Of a stretch of 64,000 bases of DNA, positions 1 through 10,972 are shown piece by piece. Position 1 is the first letter of the stretch. Every line of letters starts with the position of its first letter. The notes beneath the pieces were generated by a model, which was given only the letters and a program-made list of their open reading frames with translations, ran no database searches and was not told the origin of the DNA. This stretch comes from Delphinus delphis (lineage: Eukaryota; Chordata; Mammalia; Artiodactyla; Delphinidae): the NCBI RefSeq assembly GCF_949987515.2, contig NC_082696.1:56450947-56514946 (forward strand). Direction: 5' to 3'. A program made the position numbers and the translations under genes.

Positions 1-81
1 TGTAGTGAGCAAATCTGTGTACTGGCTGGAGTGACAGGTACAGATAAAGTCAAGTTCTGGTTATCAAGAAAGGACAGAAAG

Positions 82-280
82 GGCTTCCCTGGTGGCGCAG
101 TGGTTGAGAGTCCGCCTGCTGATGCAGGGGACACGGGTTCGTGCCCCAGTCCGGGAAGACCCCACATGCTGCGGAGCGGCTAGGCCCGTGAGCCATGGCC
201 ACTGAGCCTGCACGTCCAGAGCCTGTGCTCCGCAACGGGAGAGGTCACAACAGTGAGAGGCCTGCATACCGCAAAAAAAA
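82..280 (+). mobile_element. CHR-type SINE (about 200 bp, cetacean CHR-2-like)
   Basis: A tRNA-derived, non-coding retroposon that depends on L1 enzymes for copying. It starts with the typical GGGCTTCCCTGGTGGCGCAG head. The RNA polymerase III box A is TGGCGCAGTGG (93-103) and box B is GGTTCGTGCCC (136-146). A GC-rich body follows and the copy ends in an A-run. It is flanked by a perfect 16-bp target-site duplication, AAGAAAGGACAGAAAG, at 66-81 and 281-296. Any reading frame through it is a by-product of the repeat. The CHR assignment rests on remembered consensus; insertion and orientation are seen directly. Confidence 0.95.
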
Positions 281-966
281 AAGAAAGGACAGAAAGAAGC
301 TCAGTGCTTAAGAAAAGTGAATGGAAATGTGCTGCCTGAATGCTCTGAAACAGACACTGAGGTCTGGATGACAGTTTCCATTTTCACTTACTGCTTACAC
401 AAGATTGATGACAAGTGGTAGACGAAGGAAAAAAAGATCGTCCCAATCCTATATATACACAGCATCTTTCAGCAGTTTCCTTGGGAATATTAAATTTATT
501 GTTTTTAAATCCTAAACCCAGATATAGTTCTAAAGAGTAATCAAGAATCTAACCAAAATTACATTAACACACAGGATTTGAAAGCATGGAATAATGAAAG
601 CTAAAAATACATTTAAGAAGAGAGGTTTGAAATTTAAACTAGTCTTTCATAATATTCAATATATAATTGATCTGATGCATGCACTTAACTTTACAGGATG
701 TAAAATAGCATTCAGTGACATTTTATTTTTACTAAACTTAGGTAACCACACTTTTTTGGAATGCCATCCATGAGTCATGGTACATGTTGAAATCATTCCT
801 CTTTGGTAGCATGAATATATAGGCCTTTAACCAAACATTAAACTATCTCCTATCATTTCTGAAATAGAGTAGATTCAAGGATAGAATCGGATAATAATGG
901 TTCGCTGGTTTTGTATGTGTCAACTTCCTGGTGTATCATCCCTTTCTTCAGTCATAGTGTCAATTG

Positions 967-998
967 TCATCATCATCATTGTCATCATCATCATCATC
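967..998 (+). repeat. (TCA)n microsatellite
   Basis: About ten TCA units, interrupted once by a TTG step near 980. A simple tandem repeat. Confidence 0.9.
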
Positions 999-1437
999 CT
1001 CTAAAATGATAGAATGTTTGTACTAGAAGGAACGTTAGAGATAAAGTTGCCAAAGTGCTTAATTTTCAAGAAATTAAGGTCTGAAGAAGCTAAACAATAC
1101 AGGACAACCTGGCAAAAGATCAGGAATTCAAGTATCACCACACATAAGCCAATACTTTGCTACTAATTTTGCGTGACTCTGAATGTCTGCTTCTATTATA
1201 TTGTATTTCATTTCATTCATAGTAAGGCACTATCAAGTATATGTCACATAATTATTTTATATACCATTTTAAAAACTGATAATGGACATTAAACTATGAT
1301 ACACCGCCAACTGTATGCCACATCTTCATTTCAAAGATGTTAATTGTGAAAAAATAGGAGTCTTAGAACTGCTGAAATATGATTATCACATACTATACAT
1401 GAAGGAAAGGATCACTTTTTGGACCAATCAAATTCAT

Positions 1438-1464
1438 AATTAGATAATTGATGATTATCTAATT
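1438..1464. repeat. Perfect 11-bp inverted repeat
   Basis: AATTAGATAAT (1438-1448) and its exact reverse complement (1454-1464) are separated by 5 nt. The hairpin is itself flanked on both sides by AATTCATA-like direct repeats. No known element recognised. Confidence 0.8.
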
Positions 1465-2104
1465 CATACAACTTTAATTTTATAAGCAATTGAGATCCAG
1501 AAGAGCAAGTGACTTTTCTTAAATCACATAGAGATCTGATATAAATATTAAGACTTAAACACAAATTTGGACCAGCTGTGATGGCAGCTTTCATAACTTT
1601 AATTCCTGTCTCAAACAGTAGGTCACTCTGTGACAGTGGGTGAGTCATATGGCCCTCTCTCTGAATCACTGGCTTAAGAAAAGAGGTCTGCAATAAGAAA
1701 GTAGCACCCAGTGATCTGTGCAAGTCCTTCCAGACCTAATGGTCTTTAATGCATGTATGCAATAGAATATTCTACACACAATATATCACGGTCCTTATTA
1801 ATTACTTGCAAGAGAAATTGACATCTTTTCTCCATCTTATACTGAATTCAGTAGGAAAGCTATAAAATAAAAATTCAAAATGTTTATGAAGGATCTGATT
1901 CTCACCATGTCTACTATGATCACCACTTTCTTTCCACTCTCCCATTTCATGAAAAAATTTATTGAAACTTCAGATATATGTTGGATATCAGTATCTTTGT
2001 GGTCATAATTTGTAGATTGTAACAGAGTCTAATGTTCACTATTCACATCTAGACCCAACATATTAGGGTTTGTTAAGCATAAAACCCTGAGAATTCACCA
2101 CTCA

Positions 2105-2735
2105 TTACACTTGTAGGACTATGTGATGCCCTTCCAGTCTCCTGAGACTGAAGGTTGAGACTAGACATAGGTCTGGACCCTGCTCAGACCAGACATCCTG
2201 GAGCAGGACCTTACAGTGATAATCTAGGCAGCCACCTGGGAGAGACACTACAACGGGACTGAGGGACCAGCACAGAAACCACACAGAGGTTGGGGTACTG
2301 GAGGGGATGCTTTGGTATCCCATGCAGATCACCCATTTAGGACTGAGGCACTTATTCCTCCAGCTGCCAGGGGTGTTCACCAACAACGGTACACAGCTGA
2401 GTCCCACTATAAGTAAGCATTGCCCTCAACCAAAGAGAGTCGATTCACCCAAGCTTATGCCCTCCCCAGGGGCAACCTATATCCAATGACTGAGCAGTGT
2501 GGGGTACATAAGCCCAATATCCTTGCCTCAAGTCAGGACAACTCTGAGAGTCCATACCAGCCCCAGAGACCCCCATGGGGTCCACTGAGTGTTGCAACTG
2601 CATGGTAATTCAGCTTCTCCCCCTGCCCAGTCCATATTCCCTCTCTCCCTCACAGGTGTTTTTCCCAAAAGCACTCCCAATACATCACTTGCATGTAAAT
2701 CTCTGTTCCAGAGTCTGATTTCCAGGGGAACTGGA
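2105..2735 (+). repeat. Unclassified interspersed repeat, possibly an old LTR
   Basis: GC content is above that of the flanks. The stretch near 2535-2640 (ACAACTCTGAGAG..., then AATTCAGCTTCTCCCC) resembles a second segment at about 4798-4890, so a dispersed family is likely. Its 3' end resembles the end of some mammalian LTRs as I remember them, with an AATACATCACTTGCATG stretch at 2679-2695. I cannot name the family. Small frames on either strand look like shadows of the repeat. Confidence 0.4.
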
Positions 2736-2789
2736 AACTGGAACTGTGGCCTTCTGCCCATACTACCTCCCCCTTTTTGGGAAAAGAGG

Positions 2790-3589
2790 TTAAATTTATA
2801 TAAATTAGATAATCTTATGTTGAATAATATTTTTGTTGTGTTAAATAATTCTATAATAAATATAAGTATTTTGAAAATCTACCTTTGCCAGTGTCCACAT
2901 CTTTACATTAAATCCACTTAATATGTTTTACACTGTGGGTTTTAGACCTGCAGTTGTTTTGTTACTGCCTTCATATATATTTGTAAACCAATTGTTGGAT
3001 ACTATTCAAATATATATATAAATACTACAATCTATTTAGCTAAATCACTATCTATATATTTTAGACTAGCTTTTATGTAATGTATATAATTTCTGCATAT
3101 GATATAAAAAATAATAACTACACAGAAGAATATAAAATAAGTAACATCTCCCTTACACTTCTCCTTGACTTCTAGGTCCCAATGGTAACCACTTTATATT
3201 GTCTGTTTTTTGGTTTTTGGGGGAACTGCCATTACAACTCTAAATAATGTAATTGAACTTTTATTTTCATAGTTTATAAATATAAATAGTATCTGTTGAT
3301 ACTTATTAAAGATAAATTTATACTATATTTTATCACTCCTGCCACCTCTTCACTTTGTTTCACTATGTTATTATATGTAGTTCTTCTAATGGTTTCTCTT
3401 TTACGTGTAAAAAGTACACTGAAGCCTCAAATTCTTGATTCACCATTGTGAGACATTATTCATTACCTTCCCACTACTTATGATAATAGTAAGTAGTGAG
3501 ACTGGGCCTGAAGTGAAATAATTATAATTCTCTTCCCCTTAAAAGAAAAGCAACCATGCATCTAGTTCTTCTGAATTCTCTTTTAATTT
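2790..3589. other. Unclassified AT-rich DNA
   Basis: Long TATA-rich stretches, for example around 3010-3060. No gene seen; may include decayed L1 sequence. Confidence 0.45.
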
Positions 3590-4620
3590 TTTCCTGAATT
3601 TCATCACTTTTCTTAGATATAATCACCTACCTTTACTTATTGTATCCTGTTCCATCTTTCTTTACTCATTTTATTGTTTTGGTCATTTTACTGACTTACT
3701 CCCTGAGAATGATATTTTACACGTAGAGTGTATGAACAGTAAATGTTCCAAGTACTATTGTGTCCAAATTTTTTTATTTTTCTGATAACTTAGCTGGATA
3801 TAAAATTCTGGGATTAAAACCCTCAAAAATTTGAAGAAATTCTTCCATGATCTTCTGATATCCATTGATGCCAGAGTAGTTCTCGTCCCCTTGAAGTGAC
3901 CTGTTTTTTTGCTTTTTCTCTCCAAAAGGCTTTAGAATATTCTTTGTCATATGGGTCTTAAATTTCACCATATTGTATCTAGGTGTGGTTTGGGGGTTTT
4001 GTTCAGTTTTTATTTTTCTTTTTATTAAACACACTCAGCATTTGGCAGACCCTTTCCATTTAAAGACTATTTCTTCAGACCTGAGTTGGCATTTTGTTTT
4101 TTCTATTTAATGGCTCATTAGTATCCTCTCCTCTCTCGACTTTATTTCCTTTTTTTTTTTTTTTTTTTTGGCTGCACCTCATGGCATGCAGGATCCTAGT
4201 TCCCCAACCAGGGATCGAACCCATGCCCCCTGCAGTGGAAGCACAGAATCCTAACCACTGCCAGGGAATTCCCCCTTTATTTCCTATTTTTAAACTTCAC
4301 ATTAGAAGAATATTGCATCTCTTAAAATATTCATACATGTATTTTAGTTTTTCTCATTTTTTTAAACTTTTTATTGCCTAGCTCTGTGTTCTCAACTTTA
4401 TCTTCCAAATAACAAGCTTGGTACTCACACAAGTCTATTTTATTTCTCATTCATCCACTGAATGGTGTTTATTTAAGGAAACATAATTTTAAGTTCTTTC
4501 TTTTTCATTCAGGTTTATTCTTGATTTATGGGCACAATTCTTCTGAGGTTAATAATTAGATTTTTTTATATGCATTTCTTATTTAACTGAAATGTCTCCC
4601 TTTCTAACAGAGTTTTTGAG
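3590..4620. mobile_element. Old L1M-like repeat split by a SINE
   Basis: The phrases around 3785-3870 (AACTTAGCTGGATATAAAATT, then the CTTCCATGATCTTCTGATATCC region) and 3970-4000 (TATTGTATCTAGGTGTGG) match a common old mammalian L1-related repeat I remember. The match resumes after the SINE at 4151-4274, for example the AACTTTATCTTCCAA phrase at about 4393. Subfamily and orientation are uncertain. No coding capacity remains. Confidence 0.55.
4151..4274 (-). mobile_element. Short CHR-1/Bov-tA-like tRNA-derived SINE
   Basis: Read on the minus strand it begins with a GGGGAATTCCCTGGCAGTGG-like head. It carries a box B-like GGTTCGATCCC (complement of about 4209-4219) and ends in a poly-A tail (poly-T at 4151-4170 on the plus strand). 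An 11-bp target-site duplication CTTTATTTCCT lies at 4140-4150 and 4275-4285. It interrupts the old L1M-like repeat, so it is younger. Compared with the usual head it lacks several bases between the first GG and box A. Confidence 0.9.
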
Positions 4621-4891
4621 CCTTGATGGTGGATACTGTGGTGTGCCGCCCACATGCCCATACAGGAAGAGCTTGTTACCCTAACTGTGAAAGTATTCTG
4701 CTGTCAGCCACATCAGCTGCAGAGAGCCCCATTCCACAAGGTCACGTCCCTTCCCAGGATTTCCCACATCTCATGAGGGCTTGATCTGGCCTAACCTGGG
4801 ACAACTCTGAAGGGTCACTGCAGTCCAGAGCTCCCCTTATCATTGGCTGAGGCTCTCATTAGGCCTCCATCACAGCTCAACTTCTCTCTAT
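4621..4891 (+). repeat. Second copy of the unclassified repeat
   Basis: The segment 4798-4890 (ACAACTCTGAAGGGTC..., then a CAGCTCAACTTCTCT end) resembles 2535-2640. It stops abruptly where L1 sequence begins at about 4892. No gene seen. Confidence 0.4.
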
Positions 4892-5412
4892 GCCACGAGA
4901 AAGAAGGAAATATGGAATATTATTCAGCCACGAGAAAGAAGGAAATCCTGCCACCTGCAACAATATGGATGGGCCTTGAGGGCATTATGCTAAGTGATAA
5001 TCCAGACAAAGAAAAATACTGTATGATATTACTTACATGTGGAATCTAAAAAAGCTGACCTTATAGAAACAGAGATAGAATGGTGATTACCAGGGGCTGG
5101 GAGAAAAGGGGATTGGGGAGATCTTGTTTAAGGGTACAAACTTACAACTAACAGATAAATTAGTTCTGGATGTTTAATGCACAGTGTAGTGATTACAGCC
5201 AACCGTACTGTATCCTTCACACTGCTAAGAGCATAGTTCTTAATTGTTCTCCCCATCCAAAAAGAAATGATAATTATGTAAGTGATAGAGGTGTTAGGTA
5301 ATGCTTTGGTGGTAATCAGATTGCAATGTATAAATGTATCAAATCAATACTTTGTACACTCTAAACTTATACAATGTTATATGTCAATTATATCTCAATT
5401 TTAAAAAAGAAT
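4892..5412 (+). mobile_element. 5'-truncated old L1, ORF2 C-terminus and 3' UTR
   Basis: The first part translates to a decayed ORF2 C-terminus, with MEYYSATRKKEI at 4912-4947 and a WMGLEGIMLS stretch. The L1 3' UTR follows and ends at a TGTCAATTATATCTCAATTT sequence and an A-run near 5401. Similar 3' ends occur at 28500-28540. The 5' edge carries a 20-bp direct repeat (4892-4911 and 4927-4946). Non-coding remnant. Confidence 0.85.
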
Positions 5413-6687
5413 GAATGTATCACTTCTGTTTCTTAACTGGAAAAAGGATTCAGAGAAGAGGTGAGATTTTATAGATGTCATAAAAGATGATGTTGACTTT
5501 GTCTCTAATCCATTCTGAAAATGCTGGATAATAGCAGGTCTCCATACATGTATACATCACAGCAACATTAAATGAAAGTAACAGTTCTACTTTCCCCCTT
5601 TAATACTTTATGCTACCAAGAAAATCTCTTTGAAGAGAGTGGTTTTGAAATAAGTATTATTGATTGACAAAACCACAAGAAATTTTAAATATTTTAAACC
5701 ATTGCCTCATTTCCATTTTCAAAAATGAGAGCTCATTGAGCTCCTCTGAAGTCAAAGCAGCTTGGAAAGTATGTGATAATTTGAGGGCAGGCCAACAACC
5801 TGATCCAAAACATTTCATATGCCTAGAACAGATGTAAAATGCATCTCAACACTATAAAGATATGGTTAATCCTATTCACATGGAGGGGGAAGTGTGAGAT
5901 CAAATTTACTATAAACTGATTATCTTCCTTCCTTCCCTGAATTCAAGTTTTCTAAATTTCAAGCTATGAGTAATGACAAAGAAATGGACTAAATCCTATG
6001 TTGTCTGAATCTAACCATCTGCTATTCAAAATTATGTTTAGAAAAGGACACATAGGGACAAAGCAATCAGAATCTCTTCTACTGCAAACATTCTTTAAAT
6101 TAAAAAAAAATTTCCTTAAATAGCAAGAATCTCACAAGAAAATAAATCTTGAAAATTCAGTCATCCACTTGACCATGAAAAACAAAGCATCAAGACATTT
6201 TTAATAAAAATGTTATTTCAGTTTCAGATTTGAATCTAGCACTTTAAAAATATAAAGTACTTAAAATTGCTTACAGTGTTATTTTTGTTTGTTTTAACAA
6301 GACTGATTCCATATATATGGCTTTTTTTTTTCTTTAAGCCAGCCATAGATAGTAAAAAGTTGGTACTTCTAGTCTTTAAAACACACACACACACACACAC
6401 ACACAGAGTAACTTCCCAGCTATATACAGATAAAAGTAAAATTTTAAACACATTATTTCTAGCACTTATCTCTTGTGAATATAGCAGATTTTCTGGGTAT
6501 TCCCATAATTATGTAGCTATGTTTTCTATGTCTAGTTTAATTAGTTCTTATTTTTCATATTAATGAAACAAATCACAATCATAGATAAACCAAAATAGTA
6601 CACAACCTTCCTCCCACACACACACACACACACAAAACACTTTTCATTGGAAAATAATTCTGTCTTTAAGTATCAAGAGGCAGAATG
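5413..6687. other. Unclassified AT-rich DNA with two (CA)n runs
   Basis: No gene recognised. It holds AC-dinucleotide runs at about 6380-6405 and 6615-6634. Small frames that include cysteine-valine runs are translations of the CA repeat. Confidence 0.5.
6380..6405 (+). repeat. (AC)n microsatellite
   Basis: Thirteen uninterrupted AC units. A second, shorter run lies at 6615-6634. Such runs are usually length-polymorphic. Confidence 0.95.
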
Positions 6688-6950
6688 TGAAATGGCTAAA
6701 AACACGTGCTTAGAGTCAGACGTCCTAGGATGGATTCCCAGCCTCACTATGTATGACCCTGTGATTTTGAGCAGATTTCGCAATCTAGCTAAGCCGTAGT
6801 ATCCTCATCCACAAAACTGGAGCTGCTGATAATACCTACCTGGTAGAGTGATTATGTAGATTAAATTAGTTGAAGCATATGAAGTTCTCTGAACAGCTTC
6901 TAGCACGTAAGTGACTAATAAATGTTAGCTGGTAGTAGTAGACATAGCAG
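6688..6950 (+). mobile_element. MIR SINE
   Basis: Recognisable MIR order: a GGCTAAAAACACGTGCTTAGAGTC-like start, the core around TATGACCCTGTGATTTTGAG (6752-6771), then TACCTACCTGGTAGAGTGAT (6833-6852) and a TAATAAATGTTAGCTG end. An ancient tRNA-derived SINE, no coding role. Confidence 0.85.
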
Positions 6951-6983
6951 TACTAGCATTCTGGAAATCCACTGCAAACAAAA

Positions 6984-7014
6984 TTATAAAATCACAAAGG
7001 AGGTGATTTTATAA
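6984..7014. repeat. Perfect 12-bp hairpin
   Basis: TTATAAAATCAC (6984-6995) and its exact reverse complement GTGATTTTATAA (7003-7014) are separated by a 7-nt loop AAAGGAG. No transposon or RNA family recognised. Confidence 0.85.
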
Positions 7015-7239
7015 CTTAGGAGGTTTTAGGATCCAATATTTACCATAAGTACAGATCAGTGAAATTAAACTCACTATAATTTAAAAGTTGAACATCACAG
7101 GGCCTGACAGCTGAAAGGCTGCCTGCTGACAACACTCTCACAATTAGGGTAATAAGCTCTTCCTTGAGGGGGATCCGGGCAACACATCACAGGATCCAAA
7201 AAGAATCAAAGGCCCTGTTAGAAAGAGGGACATTTCAGT

Positions 7240-7325
7240 AAAATAAGATACATATATTATATAGTTATATATAATTATATATATAATTATATATAAAATT
7301 ATGTAATTATATATATATAATTATT
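7240..7325. repeat. AT-rich palindromic simple repeat
   Basis: Nearly pure A/T with repeated TATATAATTATATA units that are self-complementary. A low-complexity tract likely to extrude as a cruciform and to vary in length. Confidence 0.85.
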
Positions 7326-10300
7326 ATCCTCAGAGGAATTTGTACCTATAAGTCAAAAATAAGCTTTAACAAAAAAGGAACAATCAGGGAACCAGAACAA
7401 ACTAAAAATATGCTTACTTTAAAAAAAAAATTCAGTGGATCACTGGAAAGAAACCAAAGGAGCTGAGAGTTGTAAGAATGGGTATAAAATACTAAAAATC
7501 AAACAAATTCAGAGTTTAGAAGAAGCAATAGTCTGGTTTAATGCTAGAGTATCTATTTCACTAAGAAGCTAGAAAAACTAGAAGCCTAAACAGTGAAATC
7601 GAAGTGAGGAAAGAATGTCTATAACAACTTTAGCCCAGTTACTTTATCATTCCTGTGACTCTCCTTGCTTGGAAGATGAATCCAAGGAGTTTCAGCAATA
7701 GAAAGAGATGAGAGAGTCCCTGCATAATTTTTCTCCATCTTTCTAGCCTGACTTCACTTGGAAGTAGGAAATACTAAATGATAATGAGAAGCTAAAAGGT
7801 AGTTTGAAGACTCCCCTCAATATGTAATGAGCAATGGGCCAAACCTATGATGTCCCATCAGGGGCTGTTTCAAAGAACAGAACCTGAGGGTTGAAGTGAC
7901 AGCTTCCTTCATAATGAGGCGGCAGTTCAGGGAGAAAGACTGCAGGGACTCTAGGCCAACGCACTCAGCTGCCAAACAATGGCAGAGGTGCCCCCTGCAG
8001 TTGACCCCCCGAACACTTCAGCTCATAAGAGAAGTAGTTTCAGAATTAATGCCTCTAGCACCTAACTGAAAGACAGTGAGAATGAGTGGTATTGAAAAGA
8101 CCTTGCATTGAGCCTAGTTTCTTGTTGCTTTCAACTCTTGTTCCTTGTATATGTCCATATTTACAGCTTCATGTAGCAGTGTTTATTTTAATCATATTCA
8201 TTCCATGAATTTTCATTCATTCATTCCAAAAAGTTTTTTTTTAATTTTATCTGTATCTGCTTTAATATGTTTCCAACTTTCTGCCTGTACGCCCCAGTCT
8301 GCACTCACCACCAAGTGCCTTCTCCGCCTTGTATCAGTTCCTTCAATTTGCAGAAATGAGCCTGAAGGCAGTAATGAGCCTAAAGAGGGCATGCCTTGCC
8401 ACCATAATATGACTTTAGTGACAGCTCATAAGATTTGTACCCCTCATTTTAGGTAAGGACTCTGAAGCCAAAAAAGATTTGCAGAAAAAAACAGTGTCCA
8501 AGATCATATGGCTGCTTCTGCCACCACCACCCGCCCTGTGCTGGCTGGGCTATATCAGCCTCTATTACACCCACTGGGGCAGGAGTTGCCACAGCTCCAG
8601 GCCCCAAGCCCAACCCAAGATTTTGGCTTCTTCCACTCTTCCATACTCAGATGAAGTGCCATGCCATGGGATGTAGGATCCATCTTTCAAGTGGCAAAAC
8701 ATGGAAGTACAGGAGAGGACCATGAGAGGATGCTGACTGATCCCTCTCCCTTCCTCCCTCTGTGAGACTGTTCTGGAGTGCAGTGGGCTCCACAGCTCAC
8801 CTCATCCACAAATAGCTGTGGTTTTTCATCGAGTCATGCAAGTTTGGTAATGAACCATCTCACATTGACTGATTCTCCTCCCCTGCCTCTCCTTGCATTT
8901 CCCCTCATTACTGACACCTGGGATTACATTTCCCAGTAAGATACCAAGACAAAAAGTTTTGCCTCGGGCTCTATTTTCTGGGGATCCCTAGCTAAGACTA
9001 AATATTTTGAGTCACTCCTCTAGGAAAGGAACTCCACAAATTGAAACACATGTGTGTGCTGTTTCACCACCTAAGGACTGTATTTCCATACATGAGTGGT
9101 CCTAATTTGTACCTGCAATAAAATATTTTAATGTTGCTCTCCTAGTCTTGCTTCTTTTATAATTCTCAGATATGCATTCCACTAAAACTGTCTAAGTATA
9201 CTTGAAAGTCTTTTTCTTCTAGTTATTTTACTCCACGAAGCTTTTCATAAGCTTTAATTTGAAAGTATATTGTTTAAGCTTGAAATATTTCCACACTTCA
9301 ACAAAGCTTTTATAGTACAGATTTAAAATTTTTTTCTCAAGTCAAAGTTTTAAAAGGGAGGAATGTTGTTCTTAAAATTGCAGAGCATGAGTATACATAA
9401 GAATAGAAGGCTTACTATTTTACCAATTCCTTCTCTGTCTAAAGTGGACATGTAAGACACACATTTTTTGGAGGATACAATATAAAAAGAAGTGATAGTT
9501 CTTAAAATACTGTTCCATCACCTCTAGATTACTGAGTAAAGAAAAGGTCACACCATCAAAAGAAGAGAATTACTGCGTTAGCAGGGAAGACTGAAAGGAT
9601 ATCAGATTATGCATACCTAACTTACAGGAAGTAAGGAGGTTTTGTTTGTTTCCATTGAATCAGTTGATTCAATTGACGCTTTCAGATATATGTACTAATT
9701 AAGCTCAATGATAGTGATACACTGGAAATGAATTACATTTTCATAAATAAAATGTTCAAAGGATCCAGAGAGGCTGTACTAGTTCCTAAAGGGGGTTACT
9801 GTAGATATTCAGTCCAACTTGAGGACAGGGCATTCAAACATTGGCAGCTTGTCATAGGTCATTACAACCAAACAGAGTAAATGAAGAATTCACAACAGTA
9901 CAGGCACTCAAAGAAGGAAAATATTAGGCTCCCTTGCCTTTAAAAATAAATTTTCTACTGGATATTTTAAAGTTGTTTTCCCTGAGATACAGTTAAAGCT
10001 AAAGAACCTTAAAGCTTTCATTAAGCAGGTTCCAACGTAACACCACTCAGAGAATATCAATTGAAATCTCAGCACAGGGGTGGTGATGTCTTACCAACAA
10101 CAAATAATAGACCTAAGACTGAGTGAGCAGATGTCTACCATTTTAGGGAAGTAGCTACACATCCATCTTGTTTTCCTCTGTGGAAAGTTGTGTGGATTAT
10201 GGCGTATGCTTCCTTTTCAGTTTTTGACACACTTGCCTTTGAGAAAGTCACCAAATCCCTGAGAACATGAATTTCCCTTCTGCCAATGCAGCCTTCATTT

Positions 10301-10839
10301 AAATGAGGCAGCCATAGGAGAAATTTATAAAACTCTTCTAAATGTGATGGTGACTCCTTTGCTTGAATCAAGTAAGAGTACACAGCTTACACATCTCACA
10401 TATCTTTTTCAGAAAATTAGGTACCCCTGATCTATACTGGTGAATAGGGATGATTAAAAAAAGCACTTAGAAAATCATGCTTTTTAAATAAAATGTGTTC
10501 ATTATATTAAAAAATGTGTTTGAAAGGGTAGGAAGAAAGAAGCAACTTTGAAATCAGTGGTCTACTCACTTCAGTAAAGAAAACTTTACCTTTAGGAGCT
10601 AATGATTAGGAGGGAAAAGGAAGAGAGAAGGGATGAACCGAGTAGGGTGGTTGCCTTGGCTAGCATAAAAATAGAAATAGCCTGTGATAGAAGCTTGGAA
10701 ACATGTAACTATTGCTGATTGAAGGCTGGCATCACAGGGAGACAGGAGAGAAAAAGAGAGAGAAGGAATAGCATATTTTCTATTTTTATCTGAAATAGGC
10801 AACATCAAGCAGTGGCCCTTCTAAGAAATGTACTATAAA

Positions 10840-10972
10840 CTAGCCTCCTAGACCACGAGCTCCTGGAGAACAAGGTCTGTGTCTTCTTTATATCTTTATC
10901 CCCGGCCAGCACACAGTATGTGACTCAGAGAAGGTGGGCGATAGATGTTTATTGAATGAATAAATGACCATG
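10840..10972 (+). mobile_element. L2 LINE 3' end
   Basis: Shows the characteristic order CACGAGCTCCTGGAGAACAAGG, then GTGTCTTCTTTATATC, CAGCACACAGTATGTGACTC, and a TTATTGAATGAATAAATGA end. A 5'-truncated ancient LINE with no open frame. Confidence 0.8.

Larger units (their letters stand above)
297..2099. other. Unclassified AT-rich DNA
   Basis: No gene or recognisable transposon seen. It contains a TCA trinucleotide run (967-998) and a perfect 11-bp hairpin (1438-1464), both listed separately. Short reading frames here have no recognisable domain. Confidence 0.5.
6951..10839. other. Unclassified DNA, no gene seen
   Basis: Contains a perfect 12-bp hairpin (6984-7014) and an AT-dinucleotide palindromic tract (7240-7325). 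The block 8690-9000 may be an old LTR or other repeat, because its end near CTCGGGCTCTATTTTCTGGG recalls remembered LTR ends, but I cannot classify it. Reading frames such as 8145-8456 have no recognisable domain. Confidence 0.45.

Noticed and set aside
967..998. Spaced short repeats considered as a CRISPR-like array
   Set aside because: It is a simple trinucleotide run without spacers, in mammalian DNA.
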